Below are positions 13,301 through 24,500 of a stretch of 64,000 nt of DNA, piece by piece; the first letter of the stretch is position 1; each line of letters opens with the position of its first letter. The translations under genes and the position numbers were made by a program. Under the pieces are notes generated by a model. The model was given only the letters and a program-made list of their open reading frames with translations, did no database searches and was not told the DNA's origin. This DNA comes from Lytechinus pictus (lineage: Eukaryota; Echinodermata; Echinoidea; Temnopleuroida; Toxopneustidae), in NCBI RefSeq assembly GCF_037042905.1, contig NC_087251.1, forward strand, positions 34,327,001 through 34,391,000. Reading direction: 5' to 3'.

Positions 13301-16300
13301 CGAAGTAGTTCTGTGGTCGCTGTCGGGATTCGAAGGTGATGGTATCTTGACAAACAAGCCACTAAAAAAAACGCATTAAATTATTTATATTGTAATTAGG
13401 GAGGTACCCAGAGATAGAATGAAAATAACGCTCTCATGAAGAAAGAGAAAAACTTTGTTGGTATACCGAAACCATTTTGGCGATTGAAAATTTTTGTTGT
13501 TTTTAAATTTTTTAATGATTTTATAATATCCAATTACAATCGTATTATTATACATGTAGATTTAAGTTAGTATACTATCACCAGTGACGAATCCAGGGGG
13601 GCACATCCGGCCCCTGCCCCCTCCCCCCCCCCCCCACTTTGATAGTCATAGTCAATATTTTTAATGTAAATATGTCGTTCATACACAAGTGTGCCCCCCC
13701 CCCCTTTGGAGAGTCACAGCAGTTATTTTTAATGAGAATATGTCTCGTTTATACACAAGTGAGGAATTTTTTATTTGCTTGTCAAATTTTCCTAGGGAAA
13801 ATGTGCTCCCCCCTTGGAAAATCCTGGATCCGCCCCTCACTATAACCATTGTTACTACGACTGCAACTAGGCCTAATACAACGGCTGTCACTACCATTAT
13901 ATCCCTACTTCTACTACTCCTTCTTCTACTACTGCTGCTACAACTTCTACTACTACTTCTACTACTTCTGATACTACTATTACTACACCATTTGGGTTCT
14001 TATCGCCCAGACTGTTTGGGGCAAGTGGAAATTGCCAAAAAACAATACGTCTTTTTTTTTCATGGATCAATAATTCATACACATTCACACAAAATCAACA
14101 CATCATGTGGTAGAGTTTGCTAAGGTAAGCAATTAACCAAGAAAAGAATTTACCAAATGCACAGGTAAAATTGTCCCTAACATTCATGTGACCACAGCTT
14201 TTTGGTAAAAATATAACCAATAGATAGAATGATGATGATAAATTTACATAAATGGACTCGTCTATATAATTGACTATGCATATTGGGGCATAATTTGCGC
14301 AGCTTTGGGCAAAATCCTGGTCAATGTGTTGCCCAGCAATAGCTACCAATTTTAAGAGCGTACAATGCCGTTATAACACACTACTTACTTTGAAACCTTT
14401 TTCATCAGTGATCACGTGACAAGTAGGATCAAGGCCAGTCAATTTGATCTTGTAGTCAAGATCTTTTATTCTGTCCATTTTCCCCCGACAGGTCTATTGC
14501 GGGGAAAAAACAGTTTTAAGAAAAGTTTACCGTATTTTTTAATCGGGAAAATCACAAATTTTCTGGTACAATTGTTAAAATGAAAACAGCGGAAGATTTA
14601 AAGGTGAATATAATAATTTCCAAACGTATTAAGCATATCGATTAGAAGTCATGCAGCAAGTTGTCACAAACATAACTTAAATTGCAAAAGGGGCAAGACT
14701 TGCCACTGATGTTTTGCAGTTGTTCTTGTTTTAACAGCATTTGTAACGTAAAGTTACGCGTATATAACCGTGATTATTGTTAAAGAGGTAGAAAAATTAA
14801 ACAGTATTCTTTTTGCATAATATTCATTTTGAAAAATATATTGCTTATTCGACAATTATTCACGTGAGCAATACAGAATTTAGATCTCTTCTTGTAGAAG
14901 CAGTCTAGTCACGGACATTTTAATGTTTATTTACATATTTATTATTTTGTGTACTCAAATTAAGAGTCTGGTTAAGTTTTCACTTAAATAAAAAGTTATT
15001 AAACTTTACTTATCCTTAATCTTGGATAAAACAATAATAAAATGTGTTATACTATTAAACTGAATCGACAGGAGATGTCAAAGAAAATCACACATGTATG
15101 CAAAGAGGAATTATATGAATGCGAGTATAAATACAGAGTGCTGCTTGTTTATTTCTTAATAGCAATTTTGTTGTGATTAGCTAGTGGAGACATCTATCAA
15201 TATCAGTCTTTGTTAACAAAAACAAATAGCTCTCATAAAAACGTAACATTAATTGATCACTATTGAAACATTTCTCATTAAAGGAGGTATGAAACTTTAA
15301 AAATTTTATGTGATAATATTCCCCTTTTAAATAAATGTTACTTCAACTTACGTAGCAATTAACAGAACGATTCTGTCTTTTTCATTCCTGTAAAACTTTT
15401 TAACAAATTTCTAGGCCTATACACACTTTTGTACAGGGAAAGAAATAAAAAAAGAGATCAGAAAAAAATGAATACATACAGAAAACTTCTGATCATGGTT
15501 GAAATAAAAACATTTATTATTTCACCCATGATAAATATCACATTAATCGTAATTATTATAAGAACTTTTTGGTGTTTAGTAGGAAAAAATTAAGAATGGA
15601 ATGTTTCATTACCAGTCTATCTTCGTTCGGTCGTATGCTTCCCCACTGTCCATTGCTTTCATCGAATATGACGAGTCGATAACAGCATTGGTCCTATAAA
15701 AAAGGTGTTTTATTTTTACATGTATCAATATTAAAAAATGAATATTCTACTACTATACGATATAAAATTGACAAGTTTACCATTCGTTGGCTGATTTGTT
15801 TTTTCTAATTTACGAATCTATTATAAAATTATAAAACATAACTATTGTCTTAGAAATAGATTTAAAAAAAACTATGACAAAATATTATTTTGTGATTATA
15901 ATGAGTATTTACTTTTAGGCTGTTTCTAATAATCACTTTATATTGACTGAAAGTTTTAAATATAACCATGGACCTGTTACATATTGTGATGGGCCCATGA
16001 TTAAATAAATGTGTAGAAGAGGGTCTTTATATCCTTTTGGGGAACCACATTGCTGATAAAAATCTAAGGAATCATGCTTTATGAACCAACAAGTTATTTT
16101 TCAGAATTGAAAAGGATATTATCAATCCCTCAATAAATCTTAGTTGATGACAAAACCTCTTGTATCACAAATGAAATAATCAAAATAATACAAATTCACC
16201 CAAGATGTTTTACACATCACTGTCTTTACAACAGATTAAAAACATGAAAAGAGGAAATAAATACCCTTGCTGTCAACCTGATAATGATAATTGATACTAT

Positions 16301-19300
16301 ATGATAACTGTTTTATGAATTTTATCGTTGTATGAAACCTTTATGGTTTTGCTGGTTTTGTAACATATTAATCTCCAGGTTAGTTTGGATTATGTAACCA
16401 GATATAGTATTAGGACTGTGGTATTTCCTTTAAGGCAATGGAATATTCAGTTTATATTGACTGAAAGTTGGAAATATAATCATGGACCCATTACCTTTGT
16501 GTGACATGATTTCGTGAATGAATGTGTAGAGGAGGAAGGGTCTTTATCCTTTTGGAGGAACCACATTGCTGATAAGACTCTATGGAATCATGCCTAATGT
16601 GTCAAAATGTTTTGTTTTAGAGTTGAAAACGATATTAATTGGATAATAAATAAAGTGTATAGAAACATTTTTTTTCTTAAAAGCTCATCTGTACTGTAGG
16701 CAAAATAGTCTTAAGAATACTTGAGTTATTTTATAAATACTTGTAGCCTCCATACTCTTGTTGTATTCGAATCAATATTATTCCTAAAAGGAGGTGGTGT
16801 GCAGAAAACACCAAAAAGGCCGAAAGTCATAATTTTTATGTCTGTTTTTTAAACTGATATCAATCACATAAATTTACAAAATATGAGAGAATATGACCCT
16901 ACATCAGAGAAAGAGGGGTAAACACTGAATTTAACTTTCGTACGATACAATGTTACTGTATCCATTATCTTACCACTCATTTCAAACAACAAAAACCATG
17001 TAAAATTTAGTTTAATGATGAATTTGACTAAAACATGTATGATACAAATACATGTACATTCGCACAATTTTCGAACTACGGCTATAAAATTAGGGGTCCG
17101 TTTCATGAGACTTGTTACAATGGCAAATTTAAAATAACAGTCATAAACTTCTGAAGTCCTTCAGTCGGATTGGCTTATAATAAATTTGTTACAGAAATCT
17201 TGTATTTGTTATTGTGTCAGTTCTTTGAAAAACTGGCCGTAGGTTTACTTAATGAAATGAATCATTGGAGAATTTGCATTTAAAAGGGATTCCCCTCTTT
17301 ATCTATAAACTTCATGAATAACCTTTTTTTTTTTATATAGTCCAAGATGGACATAGATTATATTCCTTTTTGCAACCTTCGAGAATAAAGAAGAAATATA
17401 GGCCTTTATATTCTTTCCAATCTTAGGCCCTCTTAAAGGATTGAGTCTATAGGTAGTAGTGATCTTATATTTGGGGCTTTTCTTTTTTTTTCGGATTCAT
17501 TTCATAAACCGATCCGGAGATAGGGAGGTGGATTGGCTGCTCGCTGCTCGTCACTCGGCTCCATGCGTTGTAGGGCGTCCACCTGTCTGTGTGTTTTGTT
17601 GTGTGTAAGTGAGTTTGTCATGTTTTTGTCGTATTGTGTTTGTGTCTTTATTGTTTGTGTACAAAAAAATAAATCTTCCGCAGGTGTTTCCTCTTTAGTA
17701 TTATTCTCTTACTATGCGTATGACGCAGGGTAATGTCACTTTTATTTCCATGAACTGTCGCGGTCTAAGAGATAACCGCATCAGGCAAGATGTTTTATTT
17801 TACTTGAAATCAAAGAAATATGATATTTGTTGTATTCAAGATACACATTTTGTTCCTGAAATAGAGAATGAAATCCGCAGGGAATGGGAAGGTAAATGTT
17901 TCTTTTCTTTTAACACATCCAACTCCAGAGGGGTAGCGATTCTTTTTAAGAAAACCCTCCCTGTTGATATAAATAGATTTAAAGTAGATAACATCGGTAA
18001 TTTTGTCGTTTTAGATATGTTACTGTATGAACATAATATTACTCTCGTATCGTTGTATGGCCCGAATTTAGATAATCCAATATTTTTTTCAGAGATCCAA
18101 CAAACCATAATAGACTTTGATAATCCACATACGGTAATTTGTGGAGACTGGAATTTATATCAAGATTTTACCTTTGATACCTATAACTACTTGCATGTAA
18201 ATAACCCACGAGCAAAACAGCAAGTGGACAATATGAAAACCGATTTGGATTTATGCGACCCTTGGAGAGTTTGTTTCCCAGACAAAAGATATTATACATG
18301 GCGACAATCCACCCCCTTTAAACAGAGTAGATTAGACTTCTTTTTAATTTCTTCGGAACTCCTTTCACTTGTTCAGAAAGTTCGCATTTTTTCAGGTTAT
18401 CGCACAGATCATTCTTTAGTTTGTCTAAGTCTCAACTTGAATAAGATAAAAAGAGGTCCTGGTTTTTGGAAATTCAACAATTCTCTATTGAAAAGTGATG
18501 AATTTGTTTCTAATATTAAAAAAGTAATAAAAGATACGACTATATTTTATGCGAGAGACGAAGTAAAATTTGATGAAAATTATCGAATAGTAGGTGATTG
18601 TGAATTCACTATAAACGATCAGTTATTTTTCGAAACTTTAATGATGATAATACGAGGAGAAGCAATATCACATGCCTCCTTTGTAAATAAACAAAATATA
18701 AACAGAGAAAAAGACTTAGAAAAGAAAATTGAAGAGCTGGAAAGAAAACTGGTGATCACCGACGATAAAATATCTATTTTGTATCAAATTGATAAAGCAA
18801 AATCAGAACTGGAAACATTCCGTTTAAAAACAAATGAAGGAATTGCGATTCGATCTCGGATTAAGTGGATGGTGATGGTGATGGTGAAAAGCCTTCTAAA
18901 TTCTTTTTAAATTTAGAAAAACAAAATTGCATTAATAAAGAAATACGTCAGTTATCCACTGAAAATTGTGATAATTTAGAAATGCAAAGTGACATAATCA
19001 ATGAAATATTTAATTTTTACTCTAATCTTTATGAGGAAAAAGAAACCAACGTAAGCAACTTGGAATTATTATTAAATTTTCCTGGTATTCCTAAGTTGTC
19101 CCCTAAAATGTCTTCCTTATTGGAGGGTCCTTTAAATGTTGATGAGGTCCTTTCCGTTTTAAAGCTCATGAAAAATAGTAAGTCGCCCGGACAGGATGGT
19201 TTTACCGTAGTATTTTATCGTTATTTTTGGGAAGATATTAAACATTTTTTGGTTAGATCATTAAATTATGCGTATTTTTCAGGACATATGTCTAATTCAC

Positions 19301-21536
19301 AAAAAATGGGAATAATTACTTTAATTCCGAAAGGAAACAAACCCAGACACTTGTTAAGAAATTGGCGACCTATCTCCCTATTAAATGTTGTCTATAAAAT
19401 AGCGTCCAGTTGTATAGCAAACAGACTCAAAGGTGTTCTGTCTTTTTTAATTCATCAAAACCAAACTGGTTTTTTGAATGGTCGCTTCATAGGTGAAAAC
19501 ATTCGTTTATTGTATGACACATTACTTTACAGTGAATTACATGATATAGCTGGCATGCTTTTGGTTATTGATTTTGAAAAAGCTTTCGATTCTGTATCAC
19601 ATAATTTTCTTTTCAATGTCCTGGATTTTTTTCGCTTCGGTCCATCCATTAAAAGCTGGATAAAATTGTTATATGCAGACGCAACCTCTTGTGTGTTAGT
19701 TAACGGACATTGTACAAATAGGTTTAATATAGGAAGAGGGTGTCGTCAAGGAGATCCTTTATCTCCCTATCTTTTTTTGTTAGTCAGTGAGATTCTTGGT
19801 ATTTTAATTCGACACTCAGACAAACTAGAGGGAATGCATATTAATGGGAAAACACTTAAAGTGTTACAATATGCAGATGATACCCTTTTGACACTCAATG
19901 GTTCAGAACAAGATTTAAAATGTGCTCTTGATACACTTGATGAATTTGAAAAAATATCCAACCTCAAAATTAACATAACTAAAACCCAGGTGATATGGAT
20001 TGGGAAGAATAGAACTTTCAAAAAAGAGATTTTACACGAGTACAAACTGAACTGGATTTCGGAAGGATATTTTAGGTACCTAGGTATAGACTTTTCAGTT
20101 GAACTATCAAAAATGGTCGATTACAATTATCAAGAAAAGTTTAAAGAAATAAAACGTCAGATGGCGGTATGGCGAAAAAGATCTTTGACTCCCTTAGGGA
20201 GGGTAACCATTGTTAAATCTATATTTATACCGAAATTGAATTACTTGTTTTTATCTTTTCCAGAACCAAAATTAGAAATTATGAATGATATTCGCCGATG
20301 TTTTTACGACTTTATATGGGAAGGCAAACCTGATAAAATAAGTAGGAAACAAATGTGTCAACCGTATAGTGAGGGTGGTGTTAGGATGACTGATATTTTT
20401 ATCCATTCCAAATCATTAAAAATTTCATGGATAAGAAGGTTCATTTCTTGTTCTGAAAATTTTACTTTTCACATGTTTCAATCATTTTTGCCTGCAGCAT
20501 ATACATCTTTTCAATTATTCATGGGGGCTGAGCATTATAAATCACTTGCTATATCAATGAATAACCCATTTTGGGCACAGGTATTGTTGGCCTTTTCAGA
20601 TCTTTCCCGCCTTATTGTTGATGACGTTGCATGTCAAGCCCTTTGGAATAATCCAAAAATTAAAATGAATAATAATGTAATATGTTTCAGGTCTTGGTGT
20701 GCTAATGGGGTGCGTTTTGTTAATGATATTTTGGGAACAGATGGAAAATTTCTCTCATATTTTGATTTTCAACGCAAATACAATGTACACGTCAATTTTC
20801 TTCAATATTATGGCCTGTGCAGCGCCATTCGATATGGTTTCAATAAACATGTAATACCAAAAGCTATGGAACCTATTATTCCAGAAGCACTATTTTTTAT
20901 AATTAAAGCAAAAAAAGGTTGTGCTCACATTTACAATATTTTTTTGAAGTATAAGTTGAAAGATTGTAAAAGTCTCATCAAATGGAAACAGACGTTTGAC
21001 TTTGACAACACGATATGGAGGTTCTACTATCAAATACCTTTTTATTCAACTGCAGATGTCAACATGAGATGGTTTCAGTTCAAAATAGTGAATAGAATTA
21101 TTTATATGAAAGATGCTTTGTTACGATTTAAATTGGTTACAGATAACTTATGTACCTTTTGTTATAATTACGAAGAAACTATTATGCATATTTTTTGTTC
21201 TTGTGCCCACACAAACGAAATATGGTCTCAACTCGAAATTTGGTTTTCTCGTAACAATTTGAATATCAAAATTTCAAACCATAATAAACTATTCGGTTTT
21301 TACGGAAACAACAATGGTGCTCTTAATTATATTTTTATAATCGTTAGAAAAGAAATTTTTGCAGCAAAATGCAAACACTGTCTTCCAGTTTTCGACCATA
21401 TTTTGTCTGAAATAAAATCTTATTATGGTATGGAAAAGTATATATATAAAACAAATATCAAAGAGAAGAAATTCATAAAAAGGTGGTCATCTTTTACTTT
21501 ATTACATTAAGTAAATCAGATATCATTCTAAGATGC

Positions 21537-21586
<50 letters not shown>

Positions 21587-24500
21587 TTTGTATGGATTTT
21601 TTCTTTCCTTTGCACTTTGATTTTGCTTTTTTTATACAAATGTTACGAAAATTTCATGGAATATTGTATTGTACATATTCAACTTGTGTGTCATATACTG
21701 TGTTAATTATTTAATCATGTATTGTCAAAAAAATGTATTATAGTGATTTCAATAAAGGACCCCTGTGGAAGGGTTAAAAAAAAAAAAAAAAAAAAAATAT
21801 TATTTGATTAGCAATCATCAAGTCAATTACATTATGATTATGTTTCAAAACAAACCGATATCAATAGCTCGTACTTAAATAAACAATGTCCAATAAAATC
21901 CATTCATTTTATCCCAACTTTGAGACCATTCTGAACTGATATGCCAATCTAAAGATATTGTGGATTGTAATCCAGGATACTCCTTTTTTAAGGGGGTTAC
22001 TTACGGCAGGGTACTTTATCGAATAGTTAAGGACGTTGTCCTCCCTGTTTTGGAAATAAAAATTCCCGAGGAAGGTCATGTCCTATGGAAGAAAGAGGGA
22101 GAAAAGGTGAAAGCAAGTTGAATGGGGTTAATTGGTGTATAAAGTTTTATGTACAAGAATATTTTTGGATAAAAATGTATCTATTGATATCGATAATTTT
22201 CAAGGAATTAATCTGTAAGAAATGTAGGCTGCATACTAGATTTCAGTTTTTGTAGTGAGTAGATTTCAAAAAGGTTTAAGCCTAGCCTTTCATAAAACGG
22301 GACGGATTGAGCTTCTTCTGAGCATGTTCGTGTCCAGTTTCATGCAGGCTATAATCAAGTGCATAATTTTGGGGCTCTCGCAGTCTCGTTTGCTGTTTCA
22401 CTCTGCATCTCATTCTGTATAACTTCTTTTATTAATTCATTCTCATTTAGTAAATCGGATTTTTCTCTCTTTCCCTGTGAATTTATCAACTGATGTATGT
22501 GATTTTCAACACAGTTTTGGAACTTGTGCTTTATAAACGGAAAGTTTTATACGAGACTGTGCACCAAATCGAAAGAAAAGAAACTTTGAATGATTCCTTT
22601 TCCTTGCCAGTCCATTTCAAACCTGGTTTTATTCGCGACTAGTGTCGGTTCATTATAGAAAATGCAAAATCCATGTGAATAAAATTCTTAGATAAGTATA
22701 AACATGCTTCATTATTACTTTCACTGAAATCCAGTGGCGTAACTACGGGGGGCATGGGGGGCACGTGCCCCCCCCCCCCCCATCGGCTGGCAAAAAAAAA
22801 AAAACGGGGAAAAGAAAGGGAGAGAATCGTAGTGGGAAAGAAAAAATTATTGTTCATTATAATGGTATTATATTATAATCGTGTTATGTTATATTACATA
22901 CAAAAAAATTTCATAACTTTATGAAACATAATTTGCTTCGGGCCTATGTCTTCAATGTTCCTGGTACTCGCATTGTCTGTTTAACGAGATATATGATCCT
23001 GTTGAACTAAAACCACCCATTTTCAAGTCAATATACACCAAATATATTTCCTCGCACTGCAAATTATTATTGTTGTACGTAGTGACATATGCTTCTTTTT
23101 CATGACTACTTAAAGTGATTGCCCCATTTTAAGGTCTTTCGTGTCCGTGCTTACGTTCGCATACTTGGATTGGTGAGATATGTCTGTTCTTCATGAATTC
23201 CTAAAATCAGTCCTTAAAATGTACCTTTTCTGATCTGAATATTAAACATTTTTAGCTTGCGCTTTGCGCTCGCATAATTTGGTTAGTGTAATACGCATGG
23301 TCTTCGTGAATTCCTACAAACAAGCCTTAGAATGCCCCTCTTCAGGTCTGAATTTCCTAAATTTTCAGCTCGCGCTTCGCGCTCGCAATATTTGATTAGT
23401 GAGATGCGTATGATAATCATGATTACAATGACTACAAAAAGTGCTTCATGTGTTTAGATGTATATAATTCTAACAAAATAAGCATGCGCTTGGCACTCAC
23501 ATTTGATGACTATGGTGAGATATGTGTAGCCTATTCTTAATGAATTCCTTAAAAAATAGCCCTTAAAATATCCCTGTTTGGGTTCAATATATACATAAAT
23601 TTCAGCTCGCGCTTCGCGCTCGCATCATTTAGTGAAATACTTATTGTCTTCGTGAATTCTTACAAACAATTAAGCCTTAAAATATCTCTCTTCATGTCTA
23701 AATTTCCTCAATTTTGAGCTCGCGCTTCGCGCTTGCAATATTTGATTAGTAAGATGCGTACGTTAATCATGATTACAATGACTACAAGTGCTTCATGTTT
23801 TTAGATTTATATAATTCTAACAAAATCAGCATGCGCTTGGCACTCGCAATAGAGGACTATGGTGAGATATGTATACTCTAAATAGATTCCTAAAATATAG
23901 TCCTTAAAAGTCCCTAGTAGGGGTCAATATATACAAAAATTTCAGCTCGCGCTTCGCGCTCGCATTGTTGGTTTAGCGAGACAGGTATGTATCATGATTA
24001 CAAAAATTTGCTTATAACGTCCCTTTTTTCACCTTTCAGGCCTTTTTATAGGTCTGAATATAAAAAAAAATAAGCTCGCGCTTCGCGCTCGCATTATGTG
24101 ATCAGTGAGATACATATCCGTTTAATGACATTCAAAATGTCTCTATTAGGTGAGTATACCTGGCAACTTAGCGCTTCTCGCGCTCACTAAGTGACCCAAA
24201 ATGTTTGCTGGTACCCCCCCCCCCCCATGCCGTGACCCACGGTACGCCACTGCTGAAATCATTATAGAATTATAAAAAAACAAAACCAACACAAATTGCT
24301 GACTCTTTATTGCACCCCATCCCCCCCCCCCCCAAAAAAAAAATATATATAGTTCATATTCAGTTCATATATACACTTCATAGACCAAAGGGTTTCGCGC
24401 TGGCCCTAAGGCCCTAAAAATCTAGTCCTTTAATTTTATAAAGGTGATAAACTTTGGTAGAAAAAAGAACCTGTATAAATTTTCATTAGGACTTCGTCTC

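Larger units (their letters stand above)
17514..21797 (+). mobile_element. L1/Tx1-lineage LINE, 5'-truncated, with poly(A) tail
   Basis: A non-LTR retrotransposon in the intron between TMEM145-like exons 3 and 2, antisense to the gene. It carries an endonuclease frame (17714-18910) and a reverse transcriptase frame (18865-21510). After a 3' untranslated region with an (at)n tract (21540-21581) comes AATAAA at 21751-21756 and an oligo(A) tail at 21776-21797. No ORF1 is visible upstream, so it is probably 5'-truncated; the left boundary is approximate and I found no target duplication. Confidence 0.85.

Noticed and set aside
13689..14123. Poly-leucine open frame
   Set aside because: Translation of a hAT-type element joined to a trinucleotide microsatellite.
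18865..18910. Programmed ribosomal frameshift between the LINE frames
   Set aside because: No slippery heptamer is evident, and the junction falls in a GATGGT repeat inside what is normally one continuous protein, so a slippage mutation is simpler.
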